A stretch of 38,888 nucleotides of DNA from a virus, in the IMG/VR virus record IMGVR_UViG_3300025873_000010, positions 1 to 38,888 of that record; one strand, written 5' to 3'. Numbering within the stretch: position 1 is the first letter of the stretch; the number at the start of each line of letters is the position of its first letter. Below the pieces are notes generated by a model. The model worked only from the letters and a program-made list of their open reading frames with translations. It was not told the origin of the DNA and searched no databases. Shown here piece by piece: positions 6,569-12,901 of this stretch. A program made the position numbers and the translations under genes.

Positions 6569-7441
6569 TTAATGCGATAAGGCAGCATCCCTTTCTTCCT
6601 CTTTCAAGATTTTTAAAGTTTTTCTCAACTGAATGAAATCTTCCTTTTCCTTTTTATTGTCCTGCTTGTAGTAGGTCGATTCTTTGTTGCCGGGATGGGT
6701 TTCTATGTTCTGCCGCAAAACCTCAATCCTTTTCCAAAGGGGCATCGGGGTTGATCCCCTTGAAGATGCCGCCCCGTTTCTGCCGGGATGAGCCATTGGC
6801 CTTCCGTCCGCTTCCCAGTATTGCTTGATTCTGGTAAGGCCAGCCTGCCAATTTCGGATTTCGGTTTTTCCTGCAAGCCAACCTTTCGACTCCATGTCCA
6901 GCCACCAATCCTCTGCCTTCCACGCCACCAAACCAATCTGGTCGGCAAAAGCCAAGACTTCTTTTTTGGTTGGGTTCTCACTAAAGGGGGGGGAATTAAT
7001 AGAAGTAGAAGTAGAAGTAGAAGTGTTGCCTTTTGGTTGCAAGCAATCTTGAACCAAACTTGAACCACCCTTGGCCTCAATCTCCCCGGTTTCATTGGCT
7101 TTCTTTCTGGCCTGTCCAGAACGGATGCCGCCAAGCCTAGATTTTTCAAGCCAAGCCGCGCGTTCTACTTTCATAATATTCAGCCTATCGTGAACCAAGG
7201 CTGAACCACCCTTCACTCGCTTTGGCTGGAACATCATTGAAACTGTTTCTGCAAGCTCAACGGTTGCCCCTTTACCTATGAGCCTCGCTAACTGTACAGG
7301 ATCAGCAGGAATGCTTCCGTGCTGCCAACAGTAACAAAGCAGCCTAATGTACGCCCCTTCCTCCTCCAACGTCAGGAGGCTTACCCGTTGAGAGCTTAAC
7401 CAATCTCCGGGGTAAAACTGAAACGAGGGATTTTTGCTCAC
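6569..7441 (-). CDS. DUF1376-type replication protein
   Basis: 290 residues. The N-terminus (PSFQFYPGDWLSSQRVSLLTLEEEGAYIRLLCYCWQ) is the DUF1376 signature, a winged-helix-like domain found in phage and prophage replication initiation proteins. A Ser/Thr linker (NTSTSTSTSINS) follows, then a second helical region (KKEVLAFADQIGLVAWKAEDWWLDMESKGW), which resembles the C-terminal DnaD/DnaT-like regions that contact a helicase. The chosen start is GTG 7441: it has a strong AAGGAGGTGA site just upstream and makes a GTGA overlap with the previous stop; an in-frame upstream extension to 7537 would lie inside the preceding gene. No helicase or polymerase gene is seen, so it probably recruits host machinery. 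Confidence 0.7.
   Translation of the reverse strand: MSKNPSFQFYPGDWLSSQRVSLLTLEEEGAYIRLLCYCWQHGSIPADPVQLARLIGKGATVELAETVSMMFQPKRVKGGSALVHDRLNIMKVERAAWLEKSRLGGIRSGQARKKANETGEIEAKGGSSLVQDCLQPKGNTSTSTSTSINSPPFSENPTKKEVLAFADQIGLVAWKAEDWWLDMESKGWLAGKTEIRNWQAGLTRIKQYWEADGRPMAHPGRNGAASSRGSTPMPLWKRIEVLRQNIETHPGNKESTYYKQDNKKEKEDFIQLRKTLKILKEEERDAALSH
7001..7024. repeat. (AGAAGT)4 hexanucleotide tandem repeat inside the DUF1376 gene
   Basis: Four perfect AGAAGT units on the plus strand encode the Ser-Thr linker on the minus strand. A run of eight G (6986-6993) lies just beside it. In-frame unit changes would only alter linker length, while slippage in the G8 run would shift the frame. Confidence 0.85.
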
Positions 7442-7776
7442 CCCGTCACCTCCTTCTCCCATCTGGCCTTGGCCACCTTGCTCATGCGTTCGCTGGTCTT
7501 GGTGGCTTTCTTCCGCGCCTTGTCCAGTTCGGGGCAAACCAATGTCCCGTTATCTGATGGAACAAAATGCTGACTGACCTTGGGCCAAACATCTTGCAGT
7601 TGCCCCACTGAACACCCCGCCAGCCTTGCCAAAGACAGGTTGTCGGAAGGCAAATTGCCGTTGAGCCAATAGTGGCTTTTGAGTCGGATGTAGCAGCCCA
7701 ACTCCGACAGGGTGAAAAGCACCATATCGGCATCGGAAAGCAGACCCCGCGCATCAAACCTAATGTCGCTGTTCAT
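7438..7776 (-). CDS. Small DUF1376-like protein
   Basis: 112 residues from ATG 7776. Its core (DIRFDARGLLSDADMVLFTLSELGCYIRLKSHYW, then LPSDNLSLARLAG) has the same layout as the N-terminal domain of the next gene (PGDWLSS...LTLEEEGAYIRLLCYCW...IPADPVQLARLIG), so the two are tandem paralogs of the DUF1376 domain. The C-terminus is basic and helical (KARKKATKTSERMSKVAKARWEKE), reminiscent of the Ala/Lys tail after DUF1376 domains. ATGA overlap upstream and GTGA overlap downstream show tight coupling. Likely a replication accessory or DNA-binding protein. Confidence 0.65.
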   Translation of the reverse strand: MNSDIRFDARGLLSDADMVLFTLSELGCYIRLKSHYWLNGNLPSDNLSLARLAGCSVGQLQDVWPKVSQHFVPSDNGTLVCPELDKARKKATKTSERMSKVAKARWEKEVTG

Positions 7777-8126
7777 TGCATCACCCTCCATACCGTTGCG
7801 AGCTTGCCGCTCTCGTTGGTTCGCCTTCGCCCCGAATCCACTAATTTTCCCAATTGCCTCAATTCAGCAATCCTTGGCCGAACGGACAGAATGGATTTTT
7901 CCATACATTCGGCGACCTCATCAGCGGTCATGGGAATTTGACTAATGATTCGGAAACATTGTTCCCGCAGGGTGGGCACTTGGGCTTTGATGCTCCTTGC
8001 CGCCAACCGGCTTGGCCCGTCCTTGTCCTTGTTCTTGTATCCCGGTGTGTGTGGGTATGTTTCCCCTAAAGGCAAGTCGAATTGTTCCACGTGGAACTTT
8101 GGTTTTATCCTAACAGGAGTGGTCAT
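7773..8126 (-). CDS. Winged-helix DNA-binding protein
   Basis: 117 residues. The C-terminal 60 residues read as a winged helix: MTADEVAECMEKSILSVRPRIAELRQLGKLVDSGRRR, followed by a wing-like GKLATVW. Very similar small proteins occur in phage replication operons. The N-terminal 50 residues are basic and Pro/Gly rich and probably disordered. It sits between the RuvC-like resolvase and the DUF1376 pair with ATGA overlaps on both sides. Role inferred: DNA binding in replication or regulation of this operon. Confidence 0.65.
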   Translation of the reverse strand: MTTPVRIKPKFHVEQFDLPLGETYPHTPGYKNKDKDGPSRLAARSIKAQVPTLREQCFRIISQIPMTADEVAECMEKSILSVRPRIAELRQLGKLVDSGRRRTNESGKLATVWRVMQ

Positions 8127-8584
8127 GCCGCACCCCCTTTCAGCGCATACTCAAGGATGAGCAGGGCATCAGCGGTTTTGAGTGTCACCTTTTCGGTCGG
8201 GAACAACCGTTGGGCGTGAGCCTTTAACTTGTTTTTCCAGACTGTTGTGGTGGCACCGCTGCGCGTGCCCAGCTTGAGCGCCTTCTGCCAAGCTTGAGGC
8301 CGAACAAGATGCAACTTGATTCCAAGGGTCTGAATCACCCCCTCGACGAATCCGTAGTTGCGCCCATAAACAATGGCCGAGCTTCCAGACTGTGCCTTGC
8401 CAGCATATTTAATGCATTCCTCCAGATAACATTCAATGCTCGGCCCACTAATTGCCTTGATGGTGCGCAGGGTTTCCAGAATGTCGCCGGGGGTGTCGGG
8501 CATCGGCAATGAATGGGACTCCCCGTCATCCAGACTGTACGCGATGCCCCCCGATTTGCCGGGGTCAATTGCAATGGTAATCAA
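8123..8584 (-). CDS. RuvC-like Holliday junction resolvase
   Basis: 153 residues with an RNase H-fold layout of RuvC: the first acidic motif IAIDPGKSGGIA at the N-terminus, the second LEE in CYLEECI near residue 73, the basic segment RPQAWQKALKLG, and the closing acidic helix KTADALLILEYAL. These supply the acidic residues needed for metal binding. It would cleave branched intermediates made by RecT-mediated recombination or before packaging. ATGA overlaps join it to the SSB-like gene before and the winged-helix gene after. Specific type of phage RuvC cannot be settled here. Confidence 0.85.
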   Translation of the reverse strand: MITIAIDPGKSGGIAYSLDDGESHSLPMPDTPGDILETLRTIKAISGPSIECYLEECIKYAGKAQSGSSAIVYGRNYGFVEGVIQTLGIKLHLVRPQAWQKALKLGTRSGATTTVWKNKLKAHAQRLFPTEKVTLKTADALLILEYALKGGAA

Positions 8585-8883
8585 AACGGCACATCCTCCT
8601 CTCCGGGTTCACTCGGCGGCAAGTCAACTGGAGGGGCGGGGGCAACACCCATCACCTCCCCAATGGGGTCTTGATCCTGTTGGGCCTCTGGCTCCGCGTC
8701 TTTTCGCTCTGCCACAAATGAGAGTAACTTCTCCTCGGAGTCTTTCTTTGTCCTAATCCACCCTGACAACTTGAACTCGATGCCCGCAATGTTTAGCTCG
8801 CCCCGCATATCAGGTTGGTTGGGCTTGTTCTTGTAACTGTTGGGGAAAAGCACCCCCCTGTTGGTGTTGTCGTATTCGCTCAT
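8581..8883 (-). CDS. Small protein with SSB-like acidic C-terminal tail
   Basis: 100 residues from ATG 8883, with a strong AAGGAGGT site upstream and an ATGA overlap with the nuclease stop. The N-terminal half (GELNIAGIEFKLSGWIRT, LLSFVAERKD) looks like a short beta-strand domain, and the C-terminus is Pro/Glu rich and ends EEDVPF, much like the DDDIPF tip of bacterial single-strand binding protein. This tip recruits host repair and replication enzymes in SSB. Position beside RecT, nuclease and resolvase supports a ssDNA-binding role, but the OB fold is not proven. Confidence 0.55.
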   Translation of the reverse strand: MSEYDNTNRGVLFPNSYKNKPNQPDMRGELNIAGIEFKLSGWIRTKKDSEEKLLSFVAERKDAEPEAQQDQDPIGEVMGVAPAPPVDLPPSEPGEEDVPF

Positions 8884-9971
8884 GCTTTTACCTCCTTTAA
8901 TGATGCGGCAGTTATTGTGTCGGTGGTGCATTCCTCGATGAGATTGGCCACCGTATCTGTTGCCTGCTTTCCTTTGTAGCCAAGTTCATCCCGAACAAGC
9001 CTGTCCAAATCCTTTTTTGAAATGGTCACTTGTTTGGAGAAGGTTGCACCGTCAACCCCCAAGACAGCCGCCCTGCGGTAGACTTCCTCTGTGTCCGTTA
9101 TCTTGCTCCGGGTATGCCCCGGCTTGAGTTCCCAGCCCTCCACCATTCCTCCGTTATTTAGAATGGTTTTGGCCTGTTCCTCAATGTCTTTGATTAACAG
9201 CTTGGCCACCTGACTGACCTTGAGCAATCCGGGTAGGTCAACCGGGGCAATTGCCGTTGACGGCATCCTTGCAAGCTCATTGAGTTGCCCCCTTGCCTCC
9301 GGGCAAATGCCCTTGGCCCCGCACCATTTGCAGGCACTCTCTGAAGGGACACGCTTTTGGGTGGAGGTAATGGTTGCTTGATCCACCAACCGCTTGCACT
9401 CGTCAGCAGCCAACTCAAGGGCTTCATCGTCATAATAAGCCCTGTCATATCCATCGGGGAACACCAAGGCAACGTGCACGCCACTCAAGTCTCGCTTGTA
9501 GTGTTCATCGACCAACGCCGCCAATGCCGCCAATTGAAGGCTTTTCTCTGCCCCCGTTGTGTATCGGGTGGATTTGAAGTCCACCACCAAGCCCACCTTT
9601 TCCCTGCCCTTGTGGAGCACATAAACTCGATCAGCCTTGCCGCTCCACTCGGACTCTGTTGCCTTGGCCCAAAACCTATGCTCCGTGAGTCGTTCCTCAA
9701 CAGCCCAACCCTCGCCAACCTGTTTATTGGTGAACTCATCAAGCAGGATTTCCTCCTGCTGTAGTAGCTCGGTGACGGTTTGCTGTTCATCACGGGGCAG
9801 GGTTGCAATGCCCACCTCGCCCGAACACCCGGCATGGACACGGGTTCCCCTTGCTGCCGCCGGGGGTGACGGTTGCTTTGGGGCTTCCTTGTTCAAGGTG
9901 TGACTGCCGGGGCAGTCCATGATCCGCTCAAATGAAGATGCGCTTGGGCATCCTTTTCTTTCGTCACTCAC
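8880..9971 (-). CDS. PD-(D/E)XK exonuclease, Cas4/RecB-like (DUF2800-type)
   Basis: 363 residues. The nuclease core is visible: SASSFERIMDCPGS at the N-terminus, ARGTRVHAG, the GKADRVYV strand with its Asp, VVDFKS with the D-x-K catalytic pair, and QLAAL after it. A cysteine cluster follows (CKWCGAKGICPEA, plus the N-terminal Cys), as in Cas4/AddB nucleases that bind an iron-sulfur cluster. It probably makes the single-stranded ends used by RecT. The start is GTG 9971 with AGGAGG upstream. It overlaps the preceding small gene by 8 bases and the next by 4, so it belongs to the coupled recombination operon. Confidence 0.8.
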   Translation of the reverse strand: MSDERKGCPSASSFERIMDCPGSHTLNKEAPKQPSPPAAARGTRVHAGCSGEVGIATLPRDEQQTVTELLQQEEILLDEFTNKQVGEGWAVEERLTEHRFWAKATESEWSGKADRVYVLHKGREKVGLVVDFKSTRYTTGAEKSLQLAALAALVDEHYKRDLSGVHVALVFPDGYDRAYYDDEALELAADECKRLVDQATITSTQKRVPSESACKWCGAKGICPEARGQLNELARMPSTAIAPVDLPGLLKVSQVAKLLIKDIEEQAKTILNNGGMVEGWELKPGHTRSKITDTEEVYRRAAVLGVDGATFSKQVTISKKDLDRLVRDELGYKGKQATDTVANLIEECTTDTITAASLKEVKA

Positions 9972-10248
9972 TTGGAGCCTCCTTTCTTATGGATTCCTGA
10001 AACTTTTCAACCTCTCCGTGCAGATAATCAAACAGGCTTTGTAGCTCAATCAAGCGCAGCCCCCTCTTTTTTCCATTGGTGCAGAGGTTTACCGACTTAA
10101 CCAAAGGTGTGTAATTATTTTCCTTTGTGGGCATAATTAACTCACTTAATTTGGAGCGCCCAAGTCCTGTATAAAAGCACCGCCCCTTCCTTTGTAACCG
10201 GATAAATTCAGGCCGGGGGTTTACAGGTGTGATGTTGTCTCTTCTCAT
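9964..10248 (-). CDS. Small excisionase-fold DNA-binding protein
   Basis: 94 residues. The pattern FIRLQRKGRCFYTGLGRSKLSELI, then LVKSVNL, GKKRGLRLIELQSLFDYL, matches small AlpA/excisionase-like winged-helix proteins in which a helix-turn-helix is followed by a wing and a closing helix. Such proteins are, from memory, frequent in Verrucomicrobiota genomes, a weak host hint. It overlaps RecT by ATGA and the nuclease by 8 bases. It may bind DNA as an operon regulator or a recombination accessory. Confidence 0.55.
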   Translation of the reverse strand: MRRDNITPVNPRPEFIRLQRKGRCFYTGLGRSKLSELIMPTKENNYTPLVKSVNLCTNGKKRGLRLIELQSLFDYLHGEVEKFQESIRKEAPSE

Positions 10249-11033
10249 CGGTCACCCCCTTGCTCAATTTCAGCCACCACCTCGTCAGCTTCAGTTTCAA
10301 TCTGCTTGAACATTGGCCTAGCGGGGGCAACCCGTTTCATTTTAGAGAACTGCGAATCATCATCGCCCTCCATGTTATCCCTGATTTCGGGAGACAAGGG
10401 CAACCACTTGGCCAACCGTCTGAAAACGGTCTTCTTCGCCATCTCATTCCAATGGTTGACCCAAGGCCCATTTTTTCCAGCCTTGGACTGTGAGCGGATT
10501 GTCTCAATTTCCTCATGGGTCATCACCTCGGCCTTGGCTGATCCGTTGAGGAACTCAACCTCGGCATAGGCTGCAACCACCGCGCCCCGGTTGGGCATAA
10601 GCGACTTGTTGTGCTTTTCAACTTTACCACGATTGTAGATGAAGTCGCCCGACTCAAGCTCTGACTCGTAAACCACATCGGCATGGATGCGGGCAACGTC
10701 TCCATTCCGAAGGGCCAACTCAACCAAGCCCTTGTAATCAATAAGCAGGGTGCATTCCGTCCCGTAAGGAACCAAGTGCGCTCGCCTACCATCTGGCTCC
10801 AATCCTATCTGCCCAAGCTGGAGCAGACACTTAAACAAACTCTCCTGTGTGCAGTTAAGCAGGCCGGGGTTTGTGTTTATTTGAGTCAATGCCACGCCGG
10901 CAAAACGCTCCGGGGTAAGATGCTTGGGCAATGCCGCCCTTAGCTTTTCCCGAAAGGCTTCGCTGTTTATGTGATCCTTGACGGTTAGTGGTTCTCTTTT
11001 CTCCTTGCTTACTTCTTTTATTTCTGTACTCAT
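10245..11033 (-). CDS. recT: RecT single-strand annealing protein
   Basis: 262 residues in the usual size range of RecT. Characteristic segments are LPKHLTPERFAGVALTQINTNPGLLNCTQESLF, GLEPDGRRAHLVPYGTECTLLIDYKGLVELA, and KNGPWVNHWNEMAKKTVFRRLAKWLP. RecT anneals complementary strands after an exonuclease exposes them; the PD-(D/E)XK gene two positions downstream is the likely partner. The C-terminus is acidic and less conserved. The gene opens the coupled recombination operon; ATG 11033 is preceded by GAAAGTG. Confidence 0.93.
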   Translation of the reverse strand: MSTEIKEVSKEKREPLTVKDHINSEAFREKLRAALPKHLTPERFAGVALTQINTNPGLLNCTQESLFKCLLQLGQIGLEPDGRRAHLVPYGTECTLLIDYKGLVELALRNGDVARIHADVVYESELESGDFIYNRGKVEKHNKSLMPNRGAVVAAYAEVEFLNGSAKAEVMTHEEIETIRSQSKAGKNGPWVNHWNEMAKKTVFRRLAKWLPLSPEIRDNMEGDDDSQFSKMKRVAPARPMFKQIETEADEVVAEIEQGGDR

Positions 11034-11051
11034 TTTTTCACTTTCTGTTTA

Positions 11052-11414
11052 TCAGTTAGTATTTCGCAGCAAGCTTGTTCCTTTCTGCGTGGTGGCGGGG
11101 GCTTCAACCCTCGTCACCCTTCTTCCACCGGCACTCACCGGTTTCAGTAAAGCTTCACCCTTGAACGGATTAAAAGACAGGCGGGGGTGGGGTGCCATGA
11201 GGCGGCACAATATGATGGGGATAATGTGGATAGCTAGGATGCATAAGGTTATTCCCGCCCCCGCCGTGGAAATTAAAAGCCAACTGACCATCCCCGCCGC
11301 AAAGGCAGTGAAAGCACGAAATACCCATAAACTGGGACGGTCAATCGGCACCCCCACACTTTGCATTGCAATGGCATTGCGGGAAAGCTTTATTTTGGTT
11401 TTTTTTGTTGTCAC
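11052..11414 (-). CDS. Two-pass membrane protein
   Basis: 120 residues from GTG 11414, which has GGAAGGAG upstream and a GTGA overlap with the preceding stop; an extension upstream to 11528 would lie inside that gene. Two hydrophobic segments are clear: VFRAFTAFAAGMVSWLLI and AGITLCILAIHIIPIILC. The N-terminus is basic (TTKKTKIKLSR) and the C-terminal tail is basic too, so both ends may be cytoplasmic. Not recognised. Its place among early genes suggests a host-interaction or superinfection role rather than lysis, but nothing in the sequence decides this. Confidence 0.6.
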   Translation of the reverse strand: MTTKKTKIKLSRNAIAMQSVGVPIDRPSLWVFRAFTAFAAGMVSWLLISTAGAGITLCILAIHIIPIILCRLMAPHPRLSFNPFKGEALLKPVSAGGRRVTRVEAPATTQKGTSLLRNTN

Positions 11415-11797
11415 GATATTCTGACTCCTTCCGGTATCGTTTCTGCTTTGGCAATTGCTGCCCGTGCTTTCTTTTCCAATTCGGAGGAATATGGGCTGTT
11501 GTCCAATCTTGTGACCATATCCTTGCAAGCCTCTAGCAACTCGGGAGCCGCAGAGATGAGCATGGCATTGGCAAGTTGTTCCTCAAGCATCGGCTTGGTC
11601 TTTTCAAACAGTTTGCCTTCCTCGTATTCGCCCAAGTAAATATGGGCAACGCCTTTGGCATACTTGCCGTTTCGCTGAACTCCGTTTACCGTATGATACA
11701 CCCGATAAGGCACACCATCTGCGGTTTTCTTTCTTGAATCACTTGCCAGATTCCCGCTTGGCCAACCCAAGGCCCAAGGCCCAGCCGTGTGTTTCAT
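11411..11797 (-). CDS. Conserved phage small protein (KHTAGPW / SAAPELLEA type)
   Basis: 128 residues. It begins KHTAGPWALG and ends with ANAMLISAAPELLEACKDMV, a frequent combination in phage proteins of unknown function found near recombination genes. ATGA overlap with the preceding gene and GTGA overlap with the membrane protein show coupling. Function unknown. Confidence 0.75.
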   Translation of the reverse strand: MKHTAGPWALGWPSGNLASDSRKKTADGVPYRVYHTVNGVQRNGKYAKGVAHIYLGEYEEGKLFEKTKPMLEEQLANAMLISAAPELLEACKDMVTRLDNSPYSSELEKKARAAIAKAETIPEGVRIS

Positions 11798-12093
11798 GCT
11801 TCATCCTCCAGATTTATCTTTTTGAGCTTTGTCTCTATGGGGGCAATGTCTGGCCATTTGTTTTCCACAACGACCGCTGTTCCCCCCGGCACCTCCTCCT
11901 CAAGCCGTTCGTCAGCTTTGGTGGCGGCTTCCATGAGGTAGTCCCTAATCTTGTCAGGGAGCGGCACGAAAGCCTTTACCCCGAAACCTCCATTCTCCGG
12001 GGCGATGTCTTGCCCCACCCACTTCAATCGGGGAATTATCAATTTCTCCATTGACGCTGCATAGCTGAATCTGATCTCTTTTAGTTTACTCAT
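11794..12093 (-). CDS. Hypothetical early protein
   Basis: 99 residues from ATG 12093, chosen because the shared GAAAGGAAC leader lies directly upstream (12097-12105). Sequence is mixed, mildly acidic at the C-terminus (KINLEDEA), with a possible beta segment GGFGVKAFVPLP and a helical DKIRDYLMEAATKADERLEEE. Not recognised. Confidence 0.7.
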   Translation of the reverse strand: MSKLKEIRFSYAASMEKLIIPRLKWVGQDIAPENGGFGVKAFVPLPDKIRDYLMEAATKADERLEEEVPGGTAVVVENKWPDIAPIETKLKKINLEDEA

Positions 12094-12120
12094 TTTGTTC
12101 CTTTCTATTGTTAGTCCCAT

Positions 12121-12411
12121 TTAATAATCGTTTTCGCCCCAATACTCTCCAGCATCGCAGTAGCTGAATCCTGCCGGGGGGTTAAGGGGTACTGAAGGGC
12201 GGTATTCCTTGCACCTACCATATTCCGAAACCTCCACCTTGGGATGCTTCGCCTTCGCTTCCTCCAGCGAGCGGAAGATGCCCACTACGCATTCCTGTGA
12301 CTGCCCCTCCAGCACGGAGCCTTTGGGGTAAGTGATCCACCCGCAAGCCTCGTACTTGCCGTTGCCCATCGGGTAAATAGTCTCTGCTTTAGCTTTTGGT
12401 ATCATTGGCAT
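12121..12411 (-). CDS. Hypothetical early protein
   Basis: 96 residues with five cysteines and several aromatic residues (YEACGWITYPKGS, FSYCDAGEYWGEN). No known motif. ATG 12411 follows the GAAAGGAAC leader (12415-12423). Likely a small early host-takeover protein by position only. Confidence 0.65.
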   Translation of the reverse strand: MPMIPKAKAETIYPMGNGKYEACGWITYPKGSVLEGQSQECVVGIFRSLEEAKAKHPKVEVSEYGRCKEYRPSVPLNPPAGFSYCDAGEYWGENDY

Positions 12412-12458
12412 TTTGTTCCTTTCTGTTTGTAGTTAATCTTTTTTCCCTTTTTAACTCT

Positions 12459-12788
12459 TTACTTATAGGTCACAACTTCGCTGCTACCATCTGGACGCAC
12501 CGAAACTACGCCATCATGGCCCTGTTCTTTAATCCAATCCATTGCCCTTAAGCACGCAGCCTCTCTGTCTGCTGCGTGAATTGTGTTAAACCTGTCTGTT
12601 ATTTGAATGTAGGCATCCTCCTCCGACAAAACCAAAGGGTTTTTCAGTTGGATGTGGTGCTTCTCTACATTAGGCCCATATTGTCTTGCTCTTTCCTTGT
12701 CGGTTGTGTGGTATTTCCCACTACCAAAATCGCCCGGATCGGCTGGCATCAGGGTTCCTGTTCCTCTGTAAACCAAATATTGTTTCAT
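12459..12788 (-). CDS. ADP-ribosyltransferase-like (ART polyvalent type) small protein
   Basis: 109 residues. The order VYRGTG, GSGKYHTTDKERARQYGP, IQLKNPLVL, EQGHDGVV, then PDGSSEVVTY fits the small ART-fold proteins of phages, where an N-terminal Arg, a Tyr/Thr strand and a C-terminal Glu line the NAD site (here R8, the YHTT strand and the E of SSEVV). If active it would ADP-ribosylate a host protein early in infection, like T4 ModA/Alt. ATG 12788 follows the GAAAGGAAC leader (12791-12799), and a cloverleaf-like RNA element lies directly upstream. Activity is unproven; the whole domain is short. Confidence 0.5.
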   Translation of the reverse strand: MKQYLVYRGTGTLMPADPGDFGSGKYHTTDKERARQYGPNVEKHHIQLKNPLVLSEEDAYIQITDRFNTIHAADREAACLRAMDWIKEQGHDGVVSVRPDGSSEVVTYK

Positions 12789-12810
12789 GTGTTCCTTTCT
12801 TTTAATGGTT

Positions 12811-12891
12811 AAAAAAGAAGGGCACAGGCGGGGATTTGAGCGAGGTTACACGCCTCGCGTTCGCATCTTAATAGCGAACCAACCTGTGCCC
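12811..12891 (-). ncRNA. Cloverleaf-like three-way-junction RNA element with T6 tail (degenerate tRNA or terminator)
   Basis: On the minus strand a 9-bp closing stem GGGCACAGG (883-891 within 12883-12891) pairs perfectly with CCTGTGCCC (12820-12828). Inside it are two perfect 6-bp hairpins: GTTCGC/GCGAAC (12874-12879 with 12859-12864, 9-base loop) and GCGAGG/CCTCGC (12853-12858 with 12840-12845, 7-base loop). The 3' strand before the closing stem reads TCAAATCCCCG, very like the T-loop and T-stem end of a tRNA, and the first loop contains TTAAGA as an anticodon loop with UAA might. No D-arm or complete T-arm fits, so it is not a normal tRNA. TTCTTTTTT follows, as in a terminator. It lies between the DUF932 gene and the ART-like gene. 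Confidence 0.6.
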
Positions 12892-12901
12892 CATAATCTA
12901 C

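Noticed and set aside
6403-6588. 61-codon minus-strand ORF over the inverted repeat
   Set aside because: It overlaps the 72-residue gene in another frame and the structured gap; no ribosome site and no protein-like pattern.
7001-7024. CRISPR-like repeats
   Set aside because: Only a short hexamer microsatellite without spacers.
12820-12891. Ordinary tRNA gene
   Set aside because: The closing stem and tRNA-like 3' part are suggestive, but D-arm and 5' T-stem are missing, so it was reported as a structured RNA element.
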